From positions 1 to 64,000 of the forward strand of contig CAZOGC010000002.1 of the NCBI GenBank assembly GCA_964579505.1: a stretch of DNA of 64,000 bases, written 5' to 3'. Positions 42,225 to 51,067 of this stretch are shown here, in pieces (the first letter of the stretch is position 1; every line of letters starts with the position of its first letter). The notes under the pieces are model-generated. The model saw only the letters and a list, made by a program, of their open reading frames with translations, was not told the origin of the DNA and did no database searches. Position numbers and translations under genes: made by a program. Source of the stretch: JAJYSO01 sp964579505. Lineage in GTDB: Bacteria > Bacteroidota > Bacteroidia > Flavobacteriales > Flavobacteriaceae.

Positions 42225-42908
42225 TTACCCTACAAATTTATAACCTACACCTCTTATGGTTTCAAACCGGTGATTGCCAATTTTTTCGCGTAATTTTCTA
42301 ATGTGCACATCTATGGTGCGGTCTCCTACCACTACTTCATTGCCCCATACTGCTTCTAAAATTACTTCACGGGTAAACACTTTTTCGGGTTTGGCTGCCA
42401 ACAAAGCTAAAAGCTTAAATTCTTTACGAGGTAGGCTAAATTCTTTCCCTTCTTGAAAAACGCGGTATTCTTCACAATTAATAGTTAGATCATCTAATTC
42501 TATTACCGTCAAATTTTCTTCGTTAGTCTGCAAACGTCGCAACAGCGATTTTACCTTACTTACCAATACTTTGGGTCTAACCGGTTTGGTAATATAATCG
42601 TCAGCTCCGGCATTAAGTCCGGCTACTTGAGAGTAATCTTCTCCTCTAGCCGTCAAAAAAGCAATTATGGTATCTTCTAACCCCTTTATTTTTCGCAATT
42701 TTTCGCAAGCCTCGATACCATCCATTTGGGGCATCATTACATCTAAAATAATAAGGTGTGGGCTGGTTTTTAGCGCCTTTTTTACGGCTTCTTCGCCCGT
42801 TTGAGCCGTAACAATTTGGTACCCTTCTTTAGACAAGTTATAACCAATAATTTCTAAAATATCCGGTTCATCATCTACCAGTAAAATTCGAATCTCACGA
42901 TTTTCCAT
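42225..42908 (-). CDS. PhoB/OmpR-type response regulator
   Basis: A 227-aa response regulator. The receiver has ILLVDDEPDILEIIG with the acidic pocket, phosphoacceptor IILDVMMPQMDG, and the Lys of DDYITKPVRP. The C-terminal winged helix is OmpR/PhoB-type (VGDRTIDVHIRKLREKIG, then FETIRGVGYKFVG). The start at 42908 (MENREIRILLVDD) is used instead of 42935. A Pho-box-like repeat and a -7 box (42949-42956) lie upstream, and the same repeat occurs before two divergent genes. The cognate kinase is not adjacent. Confidence 0.92.
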   Translation of the reverse strand: MENREIRILLVDDEPDILEIIGYNLSKEGYQIVTAQTGEEAVKKALKTSPHLIILDVMMPQMDGIEACEKLRKIKGLEDTIIAFLTARGEDYSQVAGLNAGADDYITKPVRPKVLVSKVKSLLRRLQTNEENLTVIELDDLTINCEEYRVFQEGKEFSLPRKEFKLLALLAAKPEKVFTREVILEAVWGNEVVVGDRTIDVHIRKLREKIGNHRFETIRGVGYKFVG

Positions 42909-42948
42909 AAAACAAACAATAAATCTGAAAAACAAGTTCTTAGCTCTA

Positions 42949-42956
42949 CAAAAATA
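42949..42956 (-). promoter_or_regulatory. -7 box of the response-regulator gene
   Basis: On the minus strand TATTTTTG matches TAnnTTTG, 40 bp before the ATG at 42908. It is 20 bp downstream of the direct repeat at 42977-42994. Confidence 0.55.
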
Positions 42957-42976
42957 GCCATAATAATGGTTGGCTT

Positions 42977-42994
42977 ATATTAAGAAAAGGTTAT
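42977..42994 (-). promoter_or_regulatory. Pho-box-like direct repeat upstream of the response regulator
   Basis: Minus strand: ATAACCT, TTTC, TTAATAT. This 7+4+7 arrangement (11-bp period) matches two more repeats upstream of the divergent TonB receptor and the beta-helix lipoprotein. The second half is less perfect here. Autoregulation is predicted. Confidence 0.5.
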
Positions 42995-43031
42995 CAATTT
43001 GGATCATTTGTTACCATGAATTTACTAGGAC

Positions 43032-43049
43032 TTAACCTTCAGATAACCT
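43032..43049 (+). promoter_or_regulatory. Pho-box-like direct repeat upstream of the TonB receptor
   Basis: TTAACCT, TCAG, ATAACCT: two 7-bp repeats with a 4-bp spacer (11-bp period). They end 19 bp before a -7-like TTTCTTTA (43069-43076) and 48 bp before the ATG. Confidence 0.6.
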
Positions 43050-43097
43050 TTTTTACTTCTATCTTCAATTTCTTTACCAAAAATTAAAAAGAATAAA

Positions 43098-45947
43098 ATG
43101 AAGTTTATTTATTGCTTATTATTTATTTGTTTATCAACTTTTTGCAATGCGCAAGAGCCTACCATTTCGCTCTCAAAAACGGAGAACGGCATCATTAAAG
43201 GAACCGTTTCAGTAAAGGGAAATCCACACGATATTTTGCCTTATGCGTATGTTCAGCTCAAAGGAACTCCGTTAGGAACCAACACCAATATGGAAGGAAA
43301 ATACGAACTAAAAAACGTTCCTCCGGGCACCTATGTTTTGCTCATTCAATTTGCCGGATTTAAAACAGACACTATCTCGCCTGTAGTTGTTTACCCCAAA
43401 AAAACAACCATTATTAACGCTGGGTTATCAGAAAAAGCAACCACTTTAGACGAATTTGTATTACGCGTAAACAACCGGAGAGAAAGTGTAAGTGCTTTGC
43501 TCTTTGAGCAAAAAAGAGCCCCTATTATGGTAGAAGCCATTGGTGCCGACGAACTCTCTACTAAAGGGTTGAATAATGTGGCCGAGGGAGTTAGTAAAAT
43601 TACCGGAATAACTCAACAAAAATCTAAAGGTGTGGTGGTAAGAGGACTGAGTGAGCGCTACAATTATTTAACTGTAAACGGCCTGCCTATAATTACCGGT
43701 AACCCGGATAAAAAAATCATTCCGTTAAGGCAGTTTTCAACCAATATGGTACGAAATATTGACGTTTTTAAAACTTTTAAACCCGATTTATCAGGTGATT
43801 TTGCCGGAGCTTCTTTTAACATCATCACCAAAAAACCACCTCACAAACCCACTACACACATTCAGATTGGGGTAAGCGGAAACACACAAACTAGTTTTCA
43901 AGATTTTAAAATTGATGCCGAAAGTGCTTCCGAATATTTTGGGTTTTCGGGCAGCAAACGCAAACTACCCGGTATTTATGGAAAAAATCTTATCAAACTA
44001 GGATATGCTTCTTCTTCTGAAGAATCTAAAACCCTTTTTAGTACAGGTTTCGATGTAAAAAAAGAAAAAGCTCCGCTAGCTAGCAGCCTAAAAATAATGC
44101 ATGGAAACACCTTCTCTCTTAAGAATCAAAAAACCATCGGTTATTATATCGGATTTGGTTTTCAAAACAGTTACCACACCAAGCCACATGCTGCTTTTAA
44201 AAGTTTAAACACCCAAGGAGGATTTAATACCAATTATCCGGATGCACAAGAATATGATTTAACCACCGAAAAATCAGCACTCATTTCTGTGCACTACGCT
44301 AACAAAGATCGGTTTAAACTCACTTTAAACAATATCTTTATCAACTCTACTGATAATTTTACAAGTGAACGATTTGGTTACAATTCAGAATCTAACGACC
44401 AGTTTTTTGCGCGATTAAGTCGCTATAGAAAAATTATTATCAACCAAACACAGTTATTAGGCAATTGGAATATAACCCACGATAAACGCCATCAACTAAA
44501 ATTTGGAACCTCTTACGGCTTTGGGCAATACAATGAACCTGATAGAAAACTCCTTTATGCTGAAGGACGAGGAGAAAATGCTTCTTTGTTCATTGCCAAC
44601 TCTAGTGAACCTAATCGCTATTATGCCGATTTAGATATTCAGAATATAAATGGCATGGCTGCCTATACACTTGGTTTAGGAAAAGCCATGGACTACGACA
44701 AAGACCCCTACAAACAGCACCTTCAGTTTGGCATACAAGTCAATCATTTAAGCTATGATTATTTTAATCGCGTGGTGCGTTTACAGGTTAACCCAACTCA
44801 TTTTCCTGCTCAAGATAAAACCATTAAAGATATTTCGTTAAACACCGCCCGCCCTGATGCATTTATTTATCGGGGATTCAATGAAGGTTGGTTAAACTAC
44901 AAAGATGGAAGCGATGCCAGCAAATTTTCAAAAATAAACCAACTGTCTGCCGGTAGCTACCTCTCTTACGACCTCTCTAAAAACAATTGGATGATTGTCT
45001 TAGGAGTAAGAGGTGTATTTTTTAAACAAATCTTAGAATATCGCAAATCTACCGCTAGTATTTATAGTGATTTTTTACAGGTTGAAAACAGCGACAAATT
45101 TAAAATTATGCCTTCGCTAAATATCAAATACCAATTGAATGAGCAAACCAATCTGCGTTTTAACGGATCGATTACCAGTACACGCCCACGCGTTCGTGAG
45201 CTCTTACCCAATCGATATTTAGCCGGTCCTAATGAGCTAATTACCGGAAATCCGGAGCTAAAAAATTCAACTAACTACAATGTTGATTTAAAATATGAAT
45301 GGTTTCCGAAAGCCGGAGGGGTTTTTTCGGTAACCGGATTCGGAAAATATATTGACGCTCCTATTGAAACAGTTATCACTCCGGTAGCCGGAGGGTCTTC
45401 TATAGGGTTTGCCAATACCCAAAAAGCAATAATATACGGAGCCGAAATAGCATATAGAACTGATTTTGAGCAGCTTTTAGGCATACCAACGCTACGCGAC
45501 CTAAAAGTAGGAATAAATGCTACACTTATGCACTCTGAAACTACTATAGATAAAACCAAAGACACGCAAAGGTTTCTTACCAATACCAAACGAAAACTAC
45601 AAGGAGCGGCGCCGTTTATCATAAATGCAGATATGAGTTATACTACTCATTTCAGCAAAAAATGGGAAAGTCAATTTGCGTTAACCTATAATGTTTTTGG
45701 AGAACGCATTTATGCGGTTGGTGGGTCTAACTTAGACGATGTGTATGAGCAGCCTTTTAACCGACTCAATTTTGTGTGGAAAAATACGTTCAACAAATTT
45801 ACTGTTGGGGTAGAAATAGAAAACCTGTTAAACGACACATTCTCTCTTCAACAAACGCCCACCGGTTTAAAAAACACACTTCCTATTGACGTTGCTACGT
45901 ATCAATATGGAATAGATTTTTCACTATCGGTAGGATATACTTTTTAA
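43098..45947 (+). CDS. TonB-dependent receptor, probably of a phosphate-starvation regulon
   Basis: A 949-aa outer-membrane receptor. A signal peptide (FIYCLLFICLSTFCNAQ) leads into a carboxypeptidase-regulatory-like domain (about 30-125), a plug domain (ELSTKGLNNVAEGVSKITG, then GVVVRGLSERYNYLTVNGLP) and a barrel ending in aromatic F. It has the SusC-like features of large substrate uptake but no SusD partner. The Pho-box-like repeat and divergent PhoB-like regulator suggest control by phosphate or a similar signal. It is followed after 80 bp by a beta-helix lipoprotein with the same type of operator. Confidence 0.9.
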   Translation: MKFIYCLLFICLSTFCNAQEPTISLSKTENGIIKGTVSVKGNPHDILPYAYVQLKGTPLGTNTNMEGKYELKNVPPGTYVLLIQFAGFKTDTISPVVVYPKKTTIINAGLSEKATTLDEFVLRVNNRRESVSALLFEQKRAPIMVEAIGADELSTKGLNNVAEGVSKITGITQQKSKGVVVRGLSERYNYLTVNGLPIITGNPDKKIIPLRQFSTNMVRNIDVFKTFKPDLSGDFAGASFNIITKKPPHKPTTHIQIGVSGNTQTSFQDFKIDAESASEYFGFSGSKRKLPGIYGKNLIKLGYASSSEESKTLFSTGFDVKKEKAPLASSLKIMHGNTFSLKNQKTIGYYIGFGFQNSYHTKPHAAFKSLNTQGGFNTNYPDAQEYDLTTEKSALISVHYANKDRFKLTLNNIFINSTDNFTSERFGYNSESNDQFFARLSRYRKIIINQTQLLGNWNITHDKRHQLKFGTSYGFGQYNEPDRKLLYAEGRGENASLFIANSSEPNRYYADLDIQNINGMAAYTLGLGKAMDYDKDPYKQHLQFGIQVNHLSYDYFNRVVRLQVNPTHFPAQDKTIKDISLNTARPDAFIYRGFNEGWLNYKDGSDASKFSKINQLSAGSYLSYDLSKNNWMIVLGVRGVFFKQILEYRKSTASIYSDFLQVENSDKFKIMPSLNIKYQLNEQTNLRFNGSITSTRPRVRELLPNRYLAGPNELITGNPELKNSTNYNVDLKYEWFPKAGGVFSVTGFGKYIDAPIETVITPVAGGSSIGFANTQKAIIYGAEIAYRTDFEQLLGIPTLRDLKVGINATLMHSETTIDKTKDTQRFLTNTKRKLQGAAPFIINADMSYTTHFSKKWESQFALTYNVFGERIYAVGGSNLDDVYEQPFNRLNFVWKNTFNKFTVGVEIENLLNDTFSLQQTPTGLKNTLPIDVATYQYGIDFSLSVGYTF

Positions 45948-45962
45948 TTTCCTAACACAGCC

Positions 45963-45980
45963 TTAATCTTCTGGTAATCT
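45963..45980 (+). promoter_or_regulatory. Pho-box-like repeat and promoter of the beta-helix lipoprotein
   Basis: TTAATCT, TCTG, GTAATCT, again 7+4+7. It ends 19 bp before a perfect -7 box TATCTTTG (46000-46007), which is 20 bp before the ATG at 46028. Spacing equals that at the receptor gene. Confidence 0.62.
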
Positions 45981-46027
45981 AACCTGTAAACATTAAAATT
46001 ATCTTTGACACAACTAAATAAATAACT

Positions 46028-47170
46028 ATGAAAACTATGAAAATCAACACTTTTTTAATCTTAGCTTGCATTAGCTTTTTTACCTTTTCGTGTAGTAGCG
46101 ATGATGATTCTATTACACCCACTCCAGATCCGGGTCAAGACAACATACTTACTGGGTCAATCATTTCAGACAAAGCCTTAAAAGCCAACATCACGTATAC
46201 CTTAAAAGGCTCTGTAGTTGTAGAATCAGGAGCCACGCTAACCATTCCAGCCGGAACAAAAATTATATCCAACAAATCTGATGGCTTAGATGCTCTTATC
46301 ATTAACCAAGGAGGAAAAATTAATGCCAAAGGAACTGCTACCGACCCAATTATATTTACCGAATCCTCTAAAACTATTGGTTCGTGGGGAGGAATCGTAA
46401 TCTTAGGGAAAGCCCCTATTAACGTTCCGGGAGGAACTTCTTCTCCTGAGTTTAGCGGCGATTTAACCTATGGTGGAAATAATGCGAATGACAACTCCGG
46501 TGTGTTGAGTTACATTAGAGTTGAATATGCCGGTGCCGGAATTATTGAGGGTTCTGTTGAGTATAACGGCTTTGGCTTTTATGCCGTAGGAGCCGGTACC
46601 ACTATCAACAATCTAGAAACCTACAAAGGCTCTGATGACGGATATGAATTTTTTGGAGGAACCGTTACTGCCAACAACCTAATCTCTATTGGCGATGAAG
46701 ATGATTCTTTTGACTGGGCCGAAGGATGGACTGGTGGCGGAAACAACTGGATTGCCATAAAAGAAGGCGTAGCCGACAAAGGTATTGAAGCAGATAACAA
46801 CGAGAATGACAATACCTTACAACCCATGTCTAACCCCACCATTAGCAATGTAACCCTTGTGGGCATCGGTATTGAAGACGGAATGCGCCTACGCAGAGGA
46901 ACCGCCGGGACTTTTACAAATTTCTTAATTAAAAATTTTGAAGACGGGATAGACATTCGCGATGATCAAACCCTTACCAACATACAAAACGACCAATTAA
47001 GTATTCGTGGAAAAACCGTAAACGTAACCAATACCATCGTAGGACAAGATTCTCAAGGAAACTCGGTAGATGTCTCTAAAGCCTTACAAAGTGAGAGTGG
47101 GGCTACAGGAGCAGACGACAGCTTTGCTGATGGCTGGACCATTTATGCCACCCAAGGCTACAAGCAATAA
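46028..47170 (+). CDS. Surface lipoprotein with parallel beta-helix-like repeats
   Basis: A 380-aa lipoprotein. Signal peptide with lipobox ending FSC, followed by SSDDDS; this acidic stretch after the lipidated Cys resembles the flavobacterial surface-export signal, so surface exposure is inferred. The body has many Gly- and Asn-rich repeats (IIFTESSKTIGSWGGIVILG, then GFGFYAVGAGTTINNLETYK), which suggests a right-handed beta helix. It has its own promoter and Pho-box-like site, and terminates at a clear hairpin. It probably works with the upstream TonB receptor. Confidence 0.85.
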   Translation: MKTMKINTFLILACISFFTFSCSSDDDSITPTPDPGQDNILTGSIISDKALKANITYTLKGSVVVESGATLTIPAGTKIISNKSDGLDALIINQGGKINAKGTATDPIIFTESSKTIGSWGGIVILGKAPINVPGGTSSPEFSGDLTYGGNNANDNSGVLSYIRVEYAGAGIIEGSVEYNGFGFYAVGAGTTINNLETYKGSDDGYEFFGGTVTANNLISIGDEDDSFDWAEGWTGGGNNWIAIKEGVADKGIEADNNENDNTLQPMSNPTISNVTLVGIGIEDGMRLRRGTAGTFTNFLIKNFEDGIDIRDDQTLTNIQNDQLSIRGKTVNVTNTIVGQDSQGNSVDVSKALQSESGATGADDSFADGWTIYATQGYKQ

Positions 47171-47218
47171 TACATTAGGTTTGAGTTAGCCGAGTGAACA
47201 TTTGCAGATGTTCAGTAG

Positions 47219-47248
47219 AAATCGCTTGAAAGTATCAGGCGATTTTTT
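47219..47248 (+). terminator. Terminator after the beta-helix lipoprotein
   Basis: AAATCGC pairs with GCGATTT around a 13-base loop, followed by a T-run. A second small hairpin (GAACAT/ATGTTC) lies just upstream. Confidence 0.75.
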
Positions 47249-47303
47249 TATTTACATCATTTCAGCTAAGTGTTATTTTAAGAAGAGATTTAGCAATCTT
47301 GTT

Positions 47304-47311
47304 TAACTTTG
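47304..47311 (+). promoter_or_regulatory. -7 box immediately upstream of dinB
   Basis: TAACTTTG matches TAnnTTTG, only 4 bp before the dinB ATG (47316). As for guaA, this predicts a leaderless or near-leaderless transcript. Confidence 0.5.
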
Positions 47312-47315
47312 TGGC

Positions 47316-48404
47316 ATGCCTTTAGCCCGCAAAATTATTCATATAGATATGGATGCATTTTACGCTTCTGTAGAGCAACGCGATCAGCCTGAATTGCGCG
47401 GGAAGCCCATTGCCGTGGGCTGGGATTCTAAACGAGGTGTGTTGACCACCGCTAGCTATGAAGCCAGAAAATATGGCGTTCACAGTGCTATGAGTAGCAT
47501 GGTAGCTAAACAACTTTGTCCTAATCTTATTTTCGTACCTCCTAATTTTGAAAAATACAAAGCAGTCTCTCAACAGGTCCGTAAAATATTTTATGAATAT
47601 ACAGAATTGGTTGAACCCTTATCACTAGATGAAGCATACTTAGATGTTACACACAACAAAAAAGGAAACCCCAGCGCCTCATTAATTGCCCGAGAAATAC
47701 GTCAAAAAATAAAAGACAAAACCGGATTAAATGCCTCTGCCGGTATTTCTATCAATAAATTTTTAGCTAAAATTGCTAGTGACGTCAACAAACCTAATGG
47801 TCAAAAAACCATTCCTCCGGAAGAAGTTACTCTCTTTTTAGAAGCGTTAGAAATCAAAGCGTTTTATGGTATTGGCAAAGTAACTACCCAAAAAATGTAT
47901 CAGTTTGGCATCTTTACCGGAAAAGACTTAAAAGCCCGATCATTAGCTTTCTTGCAAGAACATTTTGGCAAAGCCGGAGAACACTATTATCATATTGTTA
48001 GGGGAGTTGACACGAGTCCGGTACGTCCTAATCGGGTGCCTAAATCATTGAGTGCCGAGCATACTTTTTCAGAAAATATTTCATCTGAGGTCTTCTTGGT
48101 CGAAAAATTAAAAGCCATTGCAGTCTCTGTAGAACGTCGGTTGGCAAAAAATAAACTAGCCGGAAAAACGGTAACACTCAAGATAAAATACGCTGATTTT
48201 ACTATTCAAACTCGCAGCAAAACACTACCTTACTATATTGCCTCCCAAGAGCTCATCGTAGAAAGTGCACAAACATTATTGTATCAAGAAAAGATAAAAG
48301 ACTCGGTACGCTTACTAGGTATTGCTGTTTCTAATTTTAATCTGCCAAAAGAAAAACCCAAAGAAGAGAAGGAGGTATATGTGCAACTTCACTTTGACTT
48401 TTAG
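47316..48404 (+). CDS. dinB: DNA polymerase IV (Y family)
   Basis: Translesion polymerase of 362 aa. Catalytic motifs are IIHIDMDAFYASVEQ (first acid), PLSLDEAYLDVT (second acids) and the HhH region in the thumb (FLEALEIKAFYGIGKVT). The little-finger domain is complete. The C-terminus KEEKEVYVQLHFDF contains the beta-clamp-like QLHFDF segment. Length is normal. Confidence 0.95.
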   Translation: MPLARKIIHIDMDAFYASVEQRDQPELRGKPIAVGWDSKRGVLTTASYEARKYGVHSAMSSMVAKQLCPNLIFVPPNFEKYKAVSQQVRKIFYEYTELVEPLSLDEAYLDVTHNKKGNPSASLIAREIRQKIKDKTGLNASAGISINKFLAKIASDVNKPNGQKTIPPEEVTLFLEALEIKAFYGIGKVTTQKMYQFGIFTGKDLKARSLAFLQEHFGKAGEHYYHIVRGVDTSPVRPNRVPKSLSAEHTFSENISSEVFLVEKLKAIAVSVERRLAKNKLAGKTVTLKIKYADFTIQTRSKTLPYYIASQELIVESAQTLLYQEKIKDSVRLLGIAVSNFNLPKEKPKEEKEVYVQLHFDF

Positions 48405-48525
48405 GCTTATTCATACCGTTAGGAATTGTTTATTGAGGATTTATTATAAAATATACACTATAACTATTTTCTAATACAAAACCCAACAGAACCAATCCGG
48501 TTATTCAGTTTATTCTGAAAACACG

Positions 48526-48533
48526 TATCTTTG
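48526..48533 (+). promoter_or_regulatory. Predicted -7 box of the LysM gene
   Basis: TATCTTTG, a perfect TAnnTTTG, 121 bp upstream of the ATG at 48655. This gives a long leader of about 115 nt. No other promoter match is closer. The 48405-48654 gap holds no gene. Confidence 0.45.
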
Positions 48534-48654
48534 ACTTTTATATAATTAACTTGACAATAATTACCCATTATTTACGGTTAGCATAAACAAAACATACACA
48601 ACACTCAAAAAACCAATCTATTCCTAAACTGATTAGGACACAAGAAGTTTATTT

Positions 48655-50517
48655 ATGAAAAAAAGTTTCCTCTTCCTACTCGTTGTTTTTTTCTTTACCG
48701 GAAGCCTTTTTGCACAATACCACTCATACCGGGTACAAAAGCACGAAAGCTTAAAAGATTTGGCACAAAAATTTAACGTAAGTAAAGCCGCCATTTTAAA
48801 ACTAAACCCTGACCTTACCAGTGGTAATCTAGCCGGAAAAGTAATTGTGATTCCTTCGTCAGAAACTACTGAAAACACCCCTAATTCCTCGGTGGTTCGT
48901 TTTAAAGAATACCACGTAAAGAAAAAAGAGACCTTATATAGTTTAGCTAAAAGAAATCATATCAGCATAGAAGACATCAAACATTACAACCCCTATTTAT
49001 ACAAAAATGAATTGGGTGAAAACGATATGATTCGGATTCCTATTTTTACAGATGGGTACAAATACTATAACGCCTCTGTACAAACATCAACCTTCAAAAA
49101 TTTGATTCATATTGTGTTGCCCAAAGAAACCAAATACGGAATTGCCAAAAAATATGGTATGACGGTAGCTCAATTAGACTCACTCAACCCGCAGATTAAA
49201 GAGTTAAAACCCGGACAAGTCTTACGGGTTACCAACCCTACCATAAAAAAACACGCCCAAGGGCAATACAGCTACTATGAAGTTGCCCCTAAAGAAACAC
49301 TGTACAGTTTAACCCGAAAATTAGGCATTTCTAAAGATTCTTTAGAAGCCTTAAACCCCGTGCTAAAAGAACTGGGACTACAAAAAGGAATGGAACTCAA
49401 AATTCCTCGAAAAACAGGAAGCCTCTCCACAAATAAGCTAACCTTAGACCTTTATAATTTTTCGCCCAAAAACATTGCTATTATGCTTCCTTTTAAGCTT
49501 AACCAGTTTAAAACAAGTGAACACAGTAAACAAACCGTTTTAAAAAATGATTTGGTTTTGCAATATGCCTTAGACATGTACAGCGGTATAAAAATGGCTA
49601 TAGACTCAGCCGGGAAACTGGGCATTCCGGTAAATGCACGTGTTTTTGACACCCAAGGAAGCACCCAAAAAGTAGCGCAAATACTCCGGCAAAACGATTT
49701 TAGCAACACTCAATTTATCATAGGACCGCTTTTGTCTAAAAATGTAGAAACAGCAGCTCGTATTCTAACTAATAATTCATTAATTTTTAGTCCTTTAACC
49801 AATAGTGACATGCAGGGTAGTAATCAAATCGTGCAAACCCGTCCATCTTCTATGGTTAAAGAAGAAGTATTGATGACTTATTTAGATCATAAAAAAGAAG
49901 GAAAAAATATACTCGTTCTTACCGATAAAGAACACCAACTGTTTACCAACAAAATTTTGGCTCATTTTGCGGGGGCGAAGTTAGTAACTCGTGAAAAAGT
50001 AGATTATCTAAAACAAAGCGATTTAGAAAAACTACTCGATAAAAATAGACCCAATTGGGTTATTATGGAAACCGATGATTACGGCGATGTTATCAATGCA
50101 GTTTCTTATTTAAACACCTTGCACACACGGTACAAAATTAGAGTCTTTACTTCTGATAAAAATCAATATTACGACGATGTGCCTAATATCTTCTTAAGTC
50201 ACCTAAACTTTACTTACACTTCTGTAAACAAAACCGGATTTTATAAGAAAGATAATTCTTTTGTGAAAGCGTATATTCAAAAGTATGGCATCACCCCAGA
50301 TTCATACGCTATCAGAGGATTTGATGTAACCTTTGATGCACTGCTTCGTTCAGCTTCAGCTAGAGATATTTCAGATGCCATCAACAAACAAACCGGCACT
50401 ACCGAATATGTAGGAAACCGTTTTCACTATACTAAAAAACTAATCGGTGGTTACTTTAACAATGCGGTTTTCTTAATAAAATACGCCCCAAACCTTCAAC
50501 TAAAAGTGCTTAATTAA
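48655..50517 (+). CDS. Secreted LysM protein with periplasmic-binding-like domain
   Basis: A 620-aa protein. Signal peptide (MKKSFLFLLVVFFFTGSLFA). Four LysM-type repeats follow (about 23-66, 80-124, 143-185, 202-248; for example YRVQKHESLKDLAQKFNVSK), which bind peptidoglycan. The C-terminal half (about 270-615) resembles the LivK/type I periplasmic-binding fold (KNIAIMLPFKLNQF, then FIIGPLLSKNVETAARILTN). It would be located in the periplasm on the wall. A role in envelope sensing or wall metabolism is inferred. It is followed after 26 bp by a small gene of unknown function. Confidence 0.88.
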   Translation: MKKSFLFLLVVFFFTGSLFAQYHSYRVQKHESLKDLAQKFNVSKAAILKLNPDLTSGNLAGKVIVIPSSETTENTPNSSVVRFKEYHVKKKETLYSLAKRNHISIEDIKHYNPYLYKNELGENDMIRIPIFTDGYKYYNASVQTSTFKNLIHIVLPKETKYGIAKKYGMTVAQLDSLNPQIKELKPGQVLRVTNPTIKKHAQGQYSYYEVAPKETLYSLTRKLGISKDSLEALNPVLKELGLQKGMELKIPRKTGSLSTNKLTLDLYNFSPKNIAIMLPFKLNQFKTSEHSKQTVLKNDLVLQYALDMYSGIKMAIDSAGKLGIPVNARVFDTQGSTQKVAQILRQNDFSNTQFIIGPLLSKNVETAARILTNNSLIFSPLTNSDMQGSNQIVQTRPSSMVKEEVLMTYLDHKKEGKNILVLTDKEHQLFTNKILAHFAGAKLVTREKVDYLKQSDLEKLLDKNRPNWVIMETDDYGDVINAVSYLNTLHTRYKIRVFTSDKNQYYDDVPNIFLSHLNFTYTSVNKTGFYKKDNSFVKAYIQKYGITPDSYAIRGFDVTFDALLRSASARDISDAINKQTGTTEYVGNRFHYTKKLIGGYFNNAVFLIKYAPNLQLKVLN

Positions 50518-50543
50518 TACTACACTTCTAATCAGGCGTCTTT

Positions 50544-50945
50544 ATGTTAACCAAAGGATTTAAAAATGAGGAGCAAAAAAAGTTAGACCAAATTTTACAT
50601 GCGGGTTTACAACTTGCTTTCGTTCCGGAAACTTGGCACTTAGAAGCCAAAAGAAAACTTGATGAATTGCTGCAAAATGCCGCTCATATAACTTTGGTAA
50701 CGCTCATTCGGTTTCCGGCCAATCAATTAATAACCCATGTAAAATCGCTTAATTTCAGCCTCTCCAATTTAGAACACCTCGCCGATTTACTGGTAAAAGT
50801 AAGCGCGGTAGAACCCGAGCACCAATCTAATTTAACCCATAAAGCCTTGGCTATTTATAAATACGCCCAAGAAGAAAACAAAACTTTTTCGTGGGGCATT
50901 GCCCAAAAAATACGCGCTTTAGAAAACAAGCACTCTGCTTCTTAA
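50544..50945 (+). CDS. Small helical protein of unknown function
   Basis: Unrecognised 133-aa protein, all-helical in appearance (LEHLADLLVKVSAVEPEHQS, then ALAIYKYAQEENKTFSWGI). No signal, TM or Cys. It lies 26 bp downstream of the LysM gene and is likely co-transcribed with it. A terminator-like hairpin follows before the kinase gene. Confidence 0.65.
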   Translation: MLTKGFKNEEQKKLDQILHAGLQLAFVPETWHLEAKRKLDELLQNAAHITLVTLIRFPANQLITHVKSLNFSLSNLEHLADLLVKVSAVEPEHQSNLTHKALAIYKYAQEENKTFSWGIAQKIRALENKHSAS

Positions 50946-51032
50946 CCTTGCTAATTGGGTAGATAGAAAAACTATCTCCTTATTTATACGTTAAAAAAGT
51001 AATATTTTGTACTTTCCAGTCAAATTTTGTCT

Positions 51033-51062
51033 AGACGTTTCTATCAAAAACAACGTCTTTTT
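51033..51062 (+). terminator. Terminator-like hairpin directly before the NtrY-like gene
   Basis: AGACGTT (51033-51039) pairs with AACGTCT (51052-51058), followed by TTTT, and lies 5 bp before the kinase ATG (51068). It terminates the upstream transcript, or acts as a leader element for the kinase gene. Confidence 0.6.
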
Positions 51063-51067
51063 ACGCT

